From positions 497,501 through 561,500 of the forward strand of contig NZ_CP019937.1 of the NCBI RefSeq assembly GCF_002117445.1: a stretch of DNA of 64,000 nt, given 5' to 3'. The translations under genes and the position numbers were made by a program. Positions 42,082-51,609 of the stretch are shown piece by piece; the stretch's first letter is position 1; every line of letters begins with the position of its first letter. Source of the DNA: Ketogulonicigenium robustum (GTDB lineage: Bacteria > Pseudomonadota > Alphaproteobacteria > Rhodobacterales > Rhodobacteraceae). The notes below the pieces were generated by a model. It made no database searches, was not told the origin of the DNA, and worked only from the letters and a program-made list of their open reading frames with translations.

Positions 42082-43782
42082 TCAGTTGGCCCAGTTGCGT
42101 TTGCGCGTGGTGCGGCCGATGCCGGGGTTCATGGTGTTCGTCGGGTCAAGTGACCGGTAGAAATCCGCCAGCGCAGGCTTGGCCTGATACAGGTGCCCGA
42201 CGTTGTGTTCGGACGGGAATTCGACACCGTTTTTGGCCAGATGCGCGATGATGTCGGCCTCGACCTCGTGCCAGTGGAAGCCCTTTTTGATGGCATAGTC
42301 ATAGTGGAAGACCATGCACAGGAAGTGCCCGGCGGCCATGGTCATCTCGACCTTGGCGGGCACGTCTGCGGGCAGATCCTCGCGCCAGTCCTGCACGTTG
42401 CGGGGTAGAGCCATATCCAGCGAGACAAGGTTGTCCAACCGCTTGTGGTGCACGGCGCGATAGCGCACGGAGGAGCCTGCAACCGCATAGCGGTGGCGGA
42501 ACGCGTCGGCGGCCTCGGCCTCGGTGCATTCAAAGAAGTCGCCGGTCGCGCTGGGGAAGTGGGCGCCAAGCCATGCGCGCGCTTCGGCCACGCCGTCGCC
42601 ATCCATGCGCAGCAGCACATGGTGTTCGTACTTTTCGGCAAAGGCGTTCATGCGTTTGGGCAGGTGGTTCGGCCAAATGCGCATCAGCCCGTTCAGCACG
42701 ACATCCGACAGCGTATCGCCCAGCCCGATCCGCTTGGTGAAGGCGTCAAAGCGCGACTTCATGCGGTAGGCCAGCTGCATTTTTTCGGTTCCGGCATATT
42801 TCAGGAACAGGAAGATGTCTTTCCCGTATTTCGTCGCCAGATCATAGGCATCGCGGCGGATGTATTCGCCCGCGACAGGCGGCGTTGCAAATTCGGTCAG
42901 CGCGGCGCGGCGCAGCGCCCCGAGTTCGGCAAAATCGTTCGACGCCACATAGAACACGGTGCTCGGCCCGCCCGAGGGGAAGGTGTCGATCCGCACGGCG
43001 AACACGCACAGCTTGCCTGCGCTGCCCGCAGCTTCAAACAACAGGCGCGGGTCGTTGTTGTAGCGCGCGGGCGTGGGCGCGTCGACGTCGCGCACCAGTT
43101 GTTGGTAGTCGGGGTCTGATGCGCGCTTGCCCGCATCATGGATTACGTCGGCGGCGGTGTAATCGCCTGCATCCAGCCGCGACAGGATCGTTTCGGCATC
43201 ATCGCCCAGATTGATGCCAAGGTGGTTGACCAATTCGGCGCGCCCGTCGGCGGTGACGCGCGCGAACAGCGATAGCTGCGTATAGGCTGGCCCGCGCCGG
43301 ATCAGTGCTCCGCCCGAGTTGTTGCACACGCCGCCGACGACGGTCGCGCCGATGGTGGTCGATCCGATGACCGAATGCGGGGCGCGGCCCAGCGGCTTGA
43401 TGGTGTTTTCCAGCTGATGCAGCGTCGCGCCCGGTTGGCAGAGCACCTGATTGCCACCGTCCAGCAGGTCGATGCGGTTCAGGCGCATCCCGCTGATGAC
43501 CACAACCTCGCGGTCGTATTGGTCGTCAAAGGGGGTCGATCCGCCGTTCAGGCCGGTGTTGGCCGCCTGCATGATGATGATACGCCCCGATTCGACACAT
43601 AGCTTGAAGGCACGCCATTGCTCGAGCAGCGAACCCGGGCGGACGACCGCGACGGCAGGGCCAGCGCCAAAACGGTAGCCGTGCGTGAAGGGGGCCATCA
43701 TGTCGGGGGCCGTCAGCACATGGGCGGCCCCGACAACCTCGGTCAGGCGGGCGATCAAATCTGCGGCGGAAAGTTCGGTCAT
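42082..43782 (-). CDS. dld: Quinone-dependent D-lactate dehydrogenase
   Basis: A 566-residue membrane-associated FAD enzyme of the E. coli Dld type, oxidising D-lactate to pyruvate. The FAD domain holds RIIIMQAANTGLNGGSTP and IGSTTIGATVVGGVCNNSGGALI (residues about 140-160), and the long C-terminal membrane-binding and cap domain ends EHNVGHLYQAKPALADFYRSLDPTNTMNPGIG. The length matches E. coli Dld (571). It lies 128 bases upstream of the binding protein of the putative muropeptide importer, on the same strand. D-lactate is the product of MurNAc-6-phosphate etherase, which makes the linkage meaningful. Confidence 0.94.
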   Translation of the reverse strand: MTELSAADLIARLTEVVGAAHVLTAPDMMAPFTHGYRFGAGPAVAVVRPGSLLEQWRAFKLCVESGRIIIMQAANTGLNGGSTPFDDQYDREVVVISGMRLNRIDLLDGGNQVLCQPGATLHQLENTIKPLGRAPHSVIGSTTIGATVVGGVCNNSGGALIRRGPAYTQLSLFARVTADGRAELVNHLGINLGDDAETILSRLDAGDYTAADVIHDAGKRASDPDYQQLVRDVDAPTPARYNNDPRLLFEAAGSAGKLCVFAVRIDTFPSGGPSTVFYVASNDFAELGALRRAALTEFATPPVAGEYIRRDAYDLATKYGKDIFLFLKYAGTEKMQLAYRMKSRFDAFTKRIGLGDTLSDVVLNGLMRIWPNHLPKRMNAFAEKYEHHVLLRMDGDGVAEARAWLGAHFPSATGDFFECTEAEAADAFRHRYAVAGSSVRYRAVHHKRLDNLVSLDMALPRNVQDWREDLPADVPAKVEMTMAAGHFLCMVFHYDYAIKKGFHWHEVEADIIAHLAKNGVEFPSEHNVGHLYQAKPALADFYRSLDPTNTMNPGIGRTTRKRNWAN

Positions 43783-43883
43783 GGGGGCGGGCCTGTGCAG
43801 TAACGTTTTACCGTGTCTGGCTAGGCCAGCGCCGCGCAGCCTTCAAGGGGGAAAGGCGTTTTACAGCTGCTTGCCGGTGCAGC

Positions 43884-44750
43884 TTAGAACCACTGGCCGG
43901 GTTCCATCAGGCCGAAATCGAGCAGTTGCTGCGAATTCCACGTGAACGGAACAGAGTTGTGCCACATGAACGATTTGATGTCGAACTTCGACCCGGGGTT
44001 GCGTCGCAGCGCCTTGGCCGTGCGGAACGACGCGATCACCGCCGTCGGGCTATGGTGCCACGGGCAGGCGTAGGTGTTGTATTCGGCCATGTTCAGGCGG
44101 TGGTCGGGCAACAGCTCCAGCCCGCGCACGTTGCGGAATACGCTGACACGGTCGATCCGGCGGTAGCGGGGCAGGACGTATTCCTCGAACCGCCAGCGCA
44201 GGCCGCCAAAGAAGTCGAGTTGGCGTTCTTCGTAGTTGTTTTCTTTGTCTTTTCGCCCCAACGCATAATAGCCGGTGCGATCCAGATAGGCGTCCGACAG
44301 GCTGACGCCGCTGTCGTTGCGCTGGATGTCGCTGGGGTAGAGGTCGATGACATAGGTCAGCACGCTGTCGCGGCGTTCTTCGGCGCAAAATGTCGTAAGC
44401 TCGCCCAGCGAGCGGTATTCGCTGAAGGCGTGAAACAGATATTCGCCGCTGTAGCAGTAATAGAACCAGACCTTTTCGGGCGCGGCGGCCAGCAGGCGGT
44501 TCACCGCGCGCGGCAGCCCGTTTTCGGCAAAGACGTCGTATTCGATATAATGGACCAGATCCGCCAATTCGGGCGCGATGCTGAACGACGGGTGCCCCAG
44601 CACAATCAAAACACGCAGACCGCGCGCAAGGTGATGGCTGATCGTGCTTTCAACCTCGATCGTATCGTCTGCATAGATGATGCCGATCGGTCCTTTGGCC
44701 AGCAGTGTACTGGCATTGGCTAGAAAGTGGTCGATGCTGGGGTAGCGCAT
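43884..44750 (-). CDS. Conserved protein of unknown function
   Basis: A 288-residue protein without signal peptide or membrane helix. The start at 44750 is backed by AAGGA six bases upstream; the frame open further upstream is ignored. It is rich in aromatic and charged residues, with segments such as GPIGIIYADDTIEVESTI, LRVLIVLGHPSF, WFYYCYSGEYLFHAFSEYRS and TYACPWHHSPTAVIASFRT. The alternating strand-helix pattern hints at a nucleotide-binding or glycosyltransferase-like fold, but I recognise no motif that proves it. It is divergent from miaB, with 181 bases between the starts. Confidence 0.6.
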   Translation of the reverse strand: MRYPSIDHFLANASTLLAKGPIGIIYADDTIEVESTISHHLARGLRVLIVLGHPSFSIAPELADLVHYIEYDVFAENGLPRAVNRLLAAAPEKVWFYYCYSGEYLFHAFSEYRSLGELTTFCAEERRDSVLTYVIDLYPSDIQRNDSGVSLSDAYLDRTGYYALGRKDKENNYEERQLDFFGGLRWRFEEYVLPRYRRIDRVSVFRNVRGLELLPDHRLNMAEYNTYACPWHHSPTAVIASFRTAKALRRNPGSKFDIKSFMWHNSVPFTWNSQQLLDFGLMEPGQWF

Positions 44751-44931
44751 CCTGAGTCCTTGAAACGGTTTTCCGAGAAAAAAGGTCGCGGAGAAAGGGT
44801 TGCGAAAAACAAGTTGCAAAACTGTATGTGCAACTGATCGCGCAAAGGCGGTGGCATTGCAAGTGTGGCGGGCGCGCATTATGGCAACCTTCAACATTGC
44901 GAGCCTGATACGAGCGCGGGAAGGTCACTTC

Positions 44932-46257
44932 ATGGACAACCAAGCCGAAAAAGCGACTAAAAAACTGTTCATCAAAACCTACGGGTGCCAGATGAACGTA
45001 TACGATAGCGAACGCATGGCCGAAACGCTGGGCGCGCAGGGGTATGTCACCACCGATAACGCCGACGAGGCGGACATGGTGCTGCTGAATACCTGCCACA
45101 TCCGCGAGAAAGCGGCCGAGAAGGTTTATTCCGACCTAGGCCGGTTGAAGCCGCTGAAGGATGCGAACCCGAACCTGAAGATCGGCGTCGCTGGCTGCGT
45201 CGCGCAGGCCGAGGGCGAAGAGATCATGCGCCGCATGCCGCTGGTCGATCTGGTTGTCGGCCCGCAAAGCTACCACAACCTTCCCGCAATGGAAGCGCGC
45301 GTCCGGTCGGGCCGCCGCGCGGTTGATACCGAATTCGAGGAAGACAAGTTCGCCCACCTGAAGGCGCGCCCGCGCGCCCAGCGTGGCCCGACCGCCTTCC
45401 TGACGGTGCAAGAGGGTTGCGACAAGTTCTGCGCTTTCTGCGTGGTGCCCTATACTCGTGGGTCAGAAGTGTCGCGCCCCGCCGACAAGATCATGGCCGA
45501 GGCGCAGGGGCTGGTCGAGGCTGGCGTGCGCGAGATCACTCTGTTGGGCCAGAACGTCAATGCGTGGCACGGCCAAGGCGCCGAGGGCTTGGGCGATCTG
45601 GTGCGCCGCCTTGCGCGTATCGACGGGCTGGAGCGCATCCGCTACACCACATCGCACCCCAACGACATGGCCGATGACCTGATCGCCGCCCATGCCGAGG
45701 AAGACAAGCTGATGCCCTACCTGCACCTGCCGGTGCAGTCGGGATCGGACCGTATCCTGAAGGCGATGAACCGCAAGCACACGGCCGAGCAGTACCTGCG
45801 CCTGATCGAGCGTATCCGCGCCGCGCGCCCCGATATTTTGCTGTCGTCGGATTTCATCGTCGGCTTCCCCGGCGAGACGGATCAGGATTTTGAAGAAACC
45901 TTGGCGCTTTGTGCCGAGGTTGATTACGGCGCGGCGTTCAGCTTTAAATACTCGGCCCGTCCGGGCACGCCTGCAGCCGAAAAGCCGGAGCTTCCCCCCG
46001 AGGTGCTGGACGAGCGTCTGCAGCGCCTGCAGGCGCAGATCACCCGCCAGCAAAACGCGGCGCTGGCGCGTATGGTCGGGCGCACGATTCCGGTGCTGTT
46101 TGAAAAGAAAGGCCGCCTTGCGGGGCAGTTGATCGGCAAGTCGGGCTACCTGCACGCGGTTTACGCCGAAGTGCCTGAAACCGAGCTAGGCAAGATCCGT
46201 ATGGTTGAAATCATGCAGACCAGCACCAATTCTTTGGCAGGTAAGCTGGTCGCGTGA
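44932..46257 (+). CDS. miaB: tRNA-2-methylthio-N6-dimethylallyladenosine synthase MiaB
   Basis: Radical-SAM methylthiotransferase that adds the 2-methylthio group at A37 of tRNAs. The 441-residue protein has the three UPF0004 cysteines ([25 protein letters not shown]), the radical-SAM CxxxCxxC in [10 protein letters not shown] (near residue 160), and a C-terminal TRAM domain. The start at 44932 has GGAAGG upstream. It opens a run of miaB-phoH-ybeY-corC-lnt, a common set in Proteobacteria. Confidence 0.96.
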   Translation: MDNQAEKATKKLFIKTYGCQMNVYDSERMAETLGAQGYVTTDNADEADMVLLNTCHIREKAAEKVYSDLGRLKPLKDANPNLKIGVAGCVAQAEGEEIMRRMPLVDLVVGPQSYHNLPAMEARVRSGRRAVDTEFEEDKFAHLKARPRAQRGPTAFLTVQEGCDKFCAFCVVPYTRGSEVSRPADKIMAEAQGLVEAGVREITLLGQNVNAWHGQGAEGLGDLVRRLARIDGLERIRYTTSHPNDMADDLIAAHAEEDKLMPYLHLPVQSGSDRILKAMNRKHTAEQYLRLIERIRAARPDILLSSDFIVGFPGETDQDFEETLALCAEVDYGAAFSFKYSARPGTPAAEKPELPPEVLDERLQRLQAQITRQQNAALARMVGRTIPVLFEKKGRLAGQLIGKSGYLHAVYAEVPETELGKIRMVEIMQTSTNSLAGKLVA

Positions 46258-46352
46258 CCACGCCTTGCAACACGAGGCTTGCGCGACGGGGGAACAGGGG
46301 GCACAACAAACCTACCTGTTCATCCCGTGTCCAAGCCATAAAGGAGCACTGA

Positions 46353-47393
46353 TTGTCCCTGACACCGCAGCCGCCCGCGCCGCATCAGCCCGACACGGGC
46401 GAGACGATCCTTGAATTTCCCGACAACTACCTGCTGATCGACCTGTGTGGTCAGCACGACCGCCATCTGGCGCTGATCGAAGACCGCCTCTCGGTGCAGA
46501 TTTTGCGTCGTGGCAACCAGTTGTCGGTCGTGGGCGACGCCCCCGACCGCGAACGCGCCTGCGACGTGCTCGAGGCGCTGTACCAGCGGCTCGAGGCTGG
46601 CAAGGGGCTGGAAACTGCCGACATCGACCGCGAAATTCGCATGGGCACCGCCCCTGTGCCCGAGGTGCAGCGCGACGCAGCGCCGACCCCGACGGGCACC
46701 CCGCGCCCTGCGCCCGACGCGCCGGTTGAAATCCGCACCCGCCGCAAAACGGTCGAGCCGCGCACCGAGGCGCAGAAGACCTATGTGCGCAACCTGATGG
46801 ATAACGAGCTGGCCTTCGGCATCGGCCCCGCAGGCACCGGCAAGACCTATCTGGCGGTTGCCGTGGGTGTTTCGATGTTCTTGGGCGGCCACGTTGACCG
46901 CATCATCCTGTCGCGCCCCGCCGTCGAGGCTGGCGAGCGGCTGGGCTTTTTGCCGGGCGATGCCAAGGAAAAAGTCGATCCCTATATGCAGCCGCTTTAT
47001 GACGCGCTGAACGATTTTCTGCCCGGCAAGCAGGTGCAGAAGATGATGGAAGAAAAGGTGATCGAGATTGCGCCGCTGGCCTTCATGCGCGGGCGCACGC
47101 TCTCGAATGCCTTCGTGGTGCTGGACGAGGCGCAAAACGCCACATCCATGCAGATGAAGATGTTCCTGACCCGTCTGGGCGAGGGGTCGCGCATGGTCAT
47201 CACGGGCGACCGCACGCAGGTCGACTTGCCGCGCGGCGTAACATCGGGTCTGGCCGAGGCCGAGCGGCTGCTGAAAGGCATCAACCGCATCAGCTTCAAC
47301 TACTTCACCGCACAAGATGTGGTGCGCCACCCCTTGGTCGCCAAAATCATCTCGGCCTACGAGGCGGATGAGGAAAGGAAAGCCGCGCAATGA
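46353..47393 (+). CDS. phoH: PhoH-like ATPase
   Basis: A 346-residue PhoH-family (PhoL/YbeZ) ATPase linked to RNA metabolism and ribosome maturation with YbeY. The start is a TTG at 46353 with AAGGAG seven bases upstream; no ATG or GTG fits. Walker A GPAGTGKT is at 158-165 and Walker B VVLDEAQN near 255. The N-terminal 130 residues hold a KH-like region and a proline-rich linker. Its stop overlaps the ybeY start (ATGA). Confidence 0.94.
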   Translation: MSLTPQPPAPHQPDTGETILEFPDNYLLIDLCGQHDRHLALIEDRLSVQILRRGNQLSVVGDAPDRERACDVLEALYQRLEAGKGLETADIDREIRMGTAPVPEVQRDAAPTPTGTPRPAPDAPVEIRTRRKTVEPRTEAQKTYVRNLMDNELAFGIGPAGTGKTYLAVAVGVSMFLGGHVDRIILSRPAVEAGERLGFLPGDAKEKVDPYMQPLYDALNDFLPGKQVQKMMEEKVIEIAPLAFMRGRTLSNAFVVLDEAQNATSMQMKMFLTRLGEGSRMVITGDRTQVDLPRGVTSGLAEAERLLKGINRISFNYFTAQDVVRHPLVAKIISAYEADEERKAAQ

Positions 47394-47887
47394 TCGTGGA
47401 TTGCTTGATCGAGGAATCGCGCTGGCAGGCGGTCGATCTGGAGGCACTGGCCGAGAAGGCCGCCGCGGCCGTTGCCGCGCGTCTTGCACTGCCGGGCGAC
47501 CTCGAAGTCAGTCTGCTGGCGTGCAACGACGCGCGAATCGCCGATCTGAACGCCGATTTTCGCGGCAAGCCGACACCCACAAATGTGCTGTCGTGGCCGT
47601 CCGAAGAACGTGGCGCGCGTGTCGCCGGCGAAATACCGCTGTTGCCGGTGGCGGGGGATGCCCCCGAAATCGGTGATATCGCGATCGCGTTCGAGACCTG
47701 CGCCCGCGAGGCCGAGGAAGCAGGCAAGCCTATGGCCGACCATGTGACCCACCTTTTAGTGCATGGATGCCTGCATCTGCTGGGATTTGATCACGAACGC
47801 GAGGCCGACGCCACGTTGATGGAAGGCCTTGAGACAGAAATCCTTGGCAAAATGGGTCTGGCTGACCCATATTCGGATCACCACTAG
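47390..47887 (+). CDS. ybeY: Endoribonuclease YbeY
   Basis: A 165-residue single-strand RNase for 16S 3'-end maturation and ribosome quality control. The zinc motif HLLVHGCLHLLGFDHE is at residues 121-136, and the RNA channel Arg/Asn region is NADFRGKPTPTNVLSWP. The ATG overlaps the phoH stop by four bases, so both are made together. Confidence 0.96.
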   Translation: MIVDCLIEESRWQAVDLEALAEKAAAAVAARLALPGDLEVSLLACNDARIADLNADFRGKPTPTNVLSWPSEERGARVAGEIPLLPVAGDAPEIGDIAIAFETCAREAEEAGKPMADHVTHLLVHGCLHLLGFDHEREADATLMEGLETEILGKMGLADPYSDHH

Positions 47888-47934
47888 TTTTTTGGATGGG
47901 CTTCCCATCCGCAGTCGGTTTCAGGAAGGAGACC

Positions 47935-48834
47935 ATGTCGGACGCTAGCAATCAGCCCCCGTCGACCCAAAACGGGTTGCATGAGGAGCAAGGCGAGGCC
48001 GCCTCTCAGGAGGGGTCGAGTCGCGGCGGCTTTTTCAGCCGTATCATCGACGCCCTAAGCCCCCAGGACGCCGCCCCGAAATCCGCAGATAATTTTGTGC
48101 ACGCAGGTGGACAGGTTCTGGGTATCGGCAACCTGCGCCGTCTGGAAGTCGAGGATGTTGCAACACCCAAGGCGGAAATTATCGCCCTGCCGGTGGACAG
48201 CAGCTTCGATTATGTCGTGGAGACCTTCCGCGACAGCGGGCTTAGCCGGATTCCGGTCTACGAGGGGACGCTGGATGCGCCCTTGGGGATGGTGAACCTG
48301 AAGGACTTTGCCCTCAAGTTCGGTTTCGGTGCCGACACCAAGGGGTTTGATCTACGGGGTATCTTGCGGCCCGTCCTATACGTGCCGCCGTCGATGTCGC
48401 TGGGGGCCTTGTTGCAAAAGATGCAGTCCGACCGCACGCATATGGCGCTGATTATCGATGAATACGGCGGCACCGACGGTCTTGTGACCATCGAAGACCT
48501 GATCGAGACCGTCGTGGGCGAGATCGAGGACGAGCACGACATCGAGGAACACGCCGATCTGGTTCAGGAGGGCCCGATGACGTGGGTGGCCGATGCCAGC
48601 GTGCCCCTGACCACGTTCGCCATGCGATCGGCGTTCGATCTGACCGCCGACGAGGATATCGACGGTGAAGAGGTCGAGACGCTGGGCGGTCTGGCGTTTA
48701 TGCTGTCGGGTGATGTGCCCGACACCGGCGAGGTGATCGACCACCCCGCAGGCGCCAGCTTCGAAGTTCTGGATGCCGACAACCGCCGTATCAAGCGGCT
48801 GCGGATTCGCTTGCCTGAAGGCCCGCAGGACTAA
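47935..48834 (+). CDS. corC: CBS-domain transporter-associated protein, CorC/YbeX type
   Basis: A 299-residue cytoplasmic protein. After a 50-residue polar head come two CBS domains (PVDSSFDYVVETFRDSGLSRIPVYEG and PPSMSLGALLQKMQSDRTHMALIIDEYGG), then a CorC_HlyC domain (TWVADASVPL... to VLDADNRRIKRLRI). It is linked to magnesium and cobalt efflux and ribosome quality in E. coli (YbeX). AGGAAGGAG precedes the start at 47935. Confidence 0.92.
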   Translation: MSDASNQPPSTQNGLHEEQGEAASQEGSSRGGFFSRIIDALSPQDAAPKSADNFVHAGGQVLGIGNLRRLEVEDVATPKAEIIALPVDSSFDYVVETFRDSGLSRIPVYEGTLDAPLGMVNLKDFALKFGFGADTKGFDLRGILRPVLYVPPSMSLGALLQKMQSDRTHMALIIDEYGGTDGLVTIEDLIETVVGEIEDEHDIEEHADLVQEGPMTWVADASVPLTTFAMRSAFDLTADEDIDGEEVETLGGLAFMLSGDVPDTGEVIDHPAGASFEVLDADNRRIKRLRIRLPEGPQD

Positions 48835-48838
48835 AAGA

Positions 48839-50308
48839 ATGGCGCGACCAGATTTTAAACGCGCGCTTTCCGGCGCGCTGGTGCTGGTCGCGCTGGGCGC
48901 TGTTGCGGGCTTGGGCATCGCGCCCTTTGGCTGGTGGCCGCTGACATTGGTGGCTTTCGCGCTTTTTCTGGCGCGGCCCGCCCAAGGGTTCGTGCGGTTC
49001 TGGCTGTTCGGCATTGGCTACTTCAGCCTGACACTGTGGTGGATTGTCGAGCCTTTCTTGGTCGACATCCCGCGCACCGGCATTTTGGCCCCTTTGGGCC
49101 TGTTCGCCATGTGCGGCGGTATGGCGCTGTTCTGGGGGGCTGCGGGCTGGGTGGCCGCACGGTTGCGCGCAGGCGCGCTGGGCGGCGGCGCGGCCTTGGC
49201 CCTTGCCGAGCTGGCCCGTAGCCACGTTTTAACCGGCTTCCCGTGGGCGATGCCCGGCGAGATCTGGATCGACACCCCCCTTGCACAGCTGGGCGCCTTT
49301 ATCGGGCCCTTTGGCCTGACGCTGGTGACGCTGGGGCTGGCCGTCGGCCTTGCTTGGGCCGGTTTGCGCTGGCGCGCGCTGGCCGTCATCGGTGCAGGTG
49401 CTGCCGCGTGGGCCGCGATGGCAGTGGTCGCGCCGCCGCTGGCGAACCCGCAAGACGGGCCTGTCGTGCGGCTAGTGCAGCCCAATATCGCCCAATCCGA
49501 CAAATGGCGCCCCGCCGTTGTCGACGGCCTCGTCGCACACATGACTGCCTTGTCGGTTGCCGAAGGGCAACCGCCAGATTTGGTGGTGTGGCCTGAATCC
49601 GCCACGCCGTGGTTGCTGGAGGATGCGACCGGCCTGTTTGCCGACATCAGCCGCCAAGCTGGCGCACCGCTGCTGGTTGGTGCAGTCAGCCTGCGCGGTG
49701 AAGATATTTTCAACAGCCTCGCCCTCGTGTCGCCCGACGCGCCCTTGCAGGTCTATGACAAGGTGCATCTGGTGCCGTTTGGCGAATATGTTCCACTGGG
49801 CGAGACGCTGGCACATATGGGCATCACCGGGTTTGCCGCGCGCGACGGGGCGGGTTTTACGCAAGGCGCTGGGCCGCAACGTCTGGATGTGCCGGGTATC
49901 GGCCCGACGCAGGCACTGATTTGTTACGAAGGCATCTTCGCCCCCGAGGTTCGCGCCGCCGTCAATGCCGCAGGCCCACGCCCGCGTTTTGTGACCATCG
50001 TGACCAATGATGCGTGGTTCGGCCGCGTCTCGGGGCCGTACCAGCACGTGGTGCAGGCGCGGATGCGCGCGATTGAATTGGGACTGCCTGTCGTGCGGGT
50101 CGGCAATAACGGCGTCTCGGCCATGATCGACGCCCGTGGCCGCATGACAGCTAGCCTGCCGCTGAACACAACGGGTGTGGTGGATGCGGTGTTGCCCCCC
50201 GCACTGCCTGCGACACTTTATGCAAAACTGGGCGATTGGCCCGCGATCATAGGGGCTTTTGTGCTTTTTGCCGCGCTGGCCCTGCGCGCAAGGCGCAAAT
50301 CCGATTGA
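48839..50308 (+). CDS. lnt: Apolipoprotein N-acyltransferase
   Basis: Adds the third acyl chain to lipoproteins in the inner membrane. The 489-residue protein has six to seven helices in the first 200 residues, then the nitrilase domain with triad Glu253 (WPESATPW), Lys308 ([14 protein letters not shown]) and Cys362 (ICYEGIF), and a last helix near 465-482. The ATG lies four bases after the corC stop, so the two are coupled. Confidence 0.96.
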   Translation: MARPDFKRALSGALVLVALGAVAGLGIAPFGWWPLTLVAFALFLARPAQGFVRFWLFGIGYFSLTLWWIVEPFLVDIPRTGILAPLGLFAMCGGMALFWGAAGWVAARLRAGALGGGAALALAELARSHVLTGFPWAMPGEIWIDTPLAQLGAFIGPFGLTLVTLGLAVGLAWAGLRWRALAVIGAGAAAWAAMAVVAPPLANPQDGPVVRLVQPNIAQSDKWRPAVVDGLVAHMTALSVAEGQPPDLVVWPESATPWLLEDATGLFADISRQAGAPLLVGAVSLRGEDIFNSLALVSPDAPLQVYDKVHLVPFGEYVPLGETLAHMGITGFAARDGAGFTQGAGPQRLDVPGIGPTQALICYEGIFAPEVRAAVNAAGPRPRFVTIVTNDAWFGRVSGPYQHVVQARMRAIELGLPVVRVGNNGVSAMIDARGRMTASLPLNTTGVVDAVLPPALPATLYAKLGDWPAIIGAFVLFAALALRARRKSD

Positions 50309-50345
50309 CCCCGTCGCGGGGCAGGCATAGGCCTAACCCATGCAT

Positions 50346-50392
50346 CCGTCACAACGGCTTCCTGGCGTGGCGGCGAAGAACCCAATGGAGCA
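50346..50392 (+). promoter_or_regulatory. SAM/SAH riboswitch upstream of metK
   Basis: The metK leader contains CGTCACAACGGCTTCCTGG, then CGTGGCGG and, after an A-rich loop, TGGAGCA ending seven bases before the ATG. This is the recalled consensus of the SAM/SAH riboswitch, a small H-type pseudoknot found upstream of metK in Rhodobacterales. The 3' pseudoknot strand contains the Shine-Dalgarno GGAG (50387-50390), so ligand binding should block translation. The TCAC and GTGG segments form the first stem. Confidence 0.88.
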
Positions 50393-50397
50393 GTCCC

Positions 50398-51579
50398 ATG
50401 GCACGACAAGATTACATTTTCACCTCCGAGTCGGTCTCGGAAGGGCATCCGGACAAGGTGTGCGACCGCATTTCGGATTCGGTTCTGGACGCCTTTTTGG
50501 CCGAGGAACCCGAGGCGCGCGTGGCCTGCGAGACGTTTGCCACGACCAACCGCGTCGTGATCGGCGGCGAGGTCGGCTTGTCCGACAAGGCCCGTCTGGA
50601 CACGTTCATGCACAAGGTTGACGGCATCACCCGCGAGGCGATCCGCGACATCGGCTATGAACAAGACGAATTCCACCACGCCACCGTCGAGATCACCAAT
50701 CTGCTGCACCCACAGTCGGCGCATATCGCCCAAGGGGTGGATGCCAGCGACCACAAAGACGAGGGTGCGGGCGACCAAGGCATTATGTTCGGCTTTGCGA
50801 CCCTAGAGACGCCCGAGCTGATGCCCGCGCCGATCCAGTATGCCCACGCGATTCTGCGCCGCTTGGCCGAGGCCCGTAAATCGGGGGCCGAGCCGCTGCT
50901 GCGCCCCGACGCCAAATCGCAACTGTCGCTGCGCTATGCCAATGGCAAGCCGGTCGAGGTTGCCTCGATCGTGCTTTCGACGCAGCATGCGCTGGAAAGC
51001 CAGACATCGGCCGACATCCGCGAGATTGTCGAACCGTATATCCGCGAAGTGCTGCCCGAGGGCTGGCTGACCGACAAGACCGAATGGTGGGTAAATCCCA
51101 CCGGCACCTTCGTAATCGGCGGCCCCGATGGCGACGCGGGTTTGACCGGCCGCAAGATCATCGTGGACACCTATGGTGGGGCCGCACCGCATGGCGGGGG
51201 CGCTTTCTCGGGGAAAGACCCGACCAAGGTCGACCGGTCTGCCGCATATGCTGCGCGCTATCTGGCCAAGAACGTGGTTGCCGCCGGTCTGGCGGAACGC
51301 TGCTTGATTCAGCTGTCCTACGCCATCGGCGTGGCGAAGCCGCTGTCGATTTATGTCGACACCTATGGCACGGGCGAGGTGGATGACGCTGCGATTGAAA
51401 AGGCGCTGGGCCAAGTGATGGACCTGTCGCCGCGCGGCATTCGTCAACACCTGCAGCTGAACCGCCCCATCTATGCGCGCACCTCGGCCTATGGCCACTT
51501 TGGCCGTGCACCCGATGCGGATGGCGGTTTTAGCTGGGAACGCACCGATCTGGCCGACGCGCTGAAGCGCAGCGTCTAA
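50398..51579 (+). CDS. metK: S-adenosylmethionine synthase
   Basis: Makes SAM from methionine and ATP. The 393-residue protein has the family start [20 protein letters not shown], the ATP loop [12 protein letters not shown] (near residue 122), the [22 protein letters not shown] motif and a C-terminal DLADALK. The start at 50398 follows the SAM/SAH riboswitch and its embedded GGAG. Control by SAM at the translation level is expected. Confidence 0.97.
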   Translation: MARQDYIFTSESVSEGHPDKVCDRISDSVLDAFLAEEPEARVACETFATTNRVVIGGEVGLSDKARLDTFMHKVDGITREAIRDIGYEQDEFHHATVEITNLLHPQSAHIAQGVDASDHKDEGAGDQGIMFGFATLETPELMPAPIQYAHAILRRLAEARKSGAEPLLRPDAKSQLSLRYANGKPVEVASIVLSTQHALESQTSADIREIVEPYIREVLPEGWLTDKTEWWVNPTGTFVIGGPDGDAGLTGRKIIVDTYGGAAPHGGGAFSGKDPTKVDRSAAYAARYLAKNVVAAGLAERCLIQLSYAIGVAKPLSIYVDTYGTGEVDDAAIEKALGQVMDLSPRGIRQHLQLNRPIYARTSAYGHFGRAPDADGGFSWERTDLADALKRSV

Positions 51580-51580
51580 G

Positions 51581-51606
51581 AAAAGCCCCGCCTTGGCGGG
51601 GCTTTT
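51581..51606. terminator. Bidirectional terminator between metK and the oxidase gene
   Basis: AAAAGCCCCGCC, a TT loop and GGCGGGGCTTTTT form a perfect stem with A-tract before and T-tract after. It lies between the convergent ends of metK and the FAD oxidase gene and can stop transcription from both sides. Confidence 0.93.
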
Positions 51607-51609
51607 TCA

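Noticed and set aside
50309-50345. SAM-II type riboswitch before metK
   Set aside because: SAM-II is common in alphaproteobacteria but its consensus is not matched; the SAM/SAH motif a few bases downstream is.
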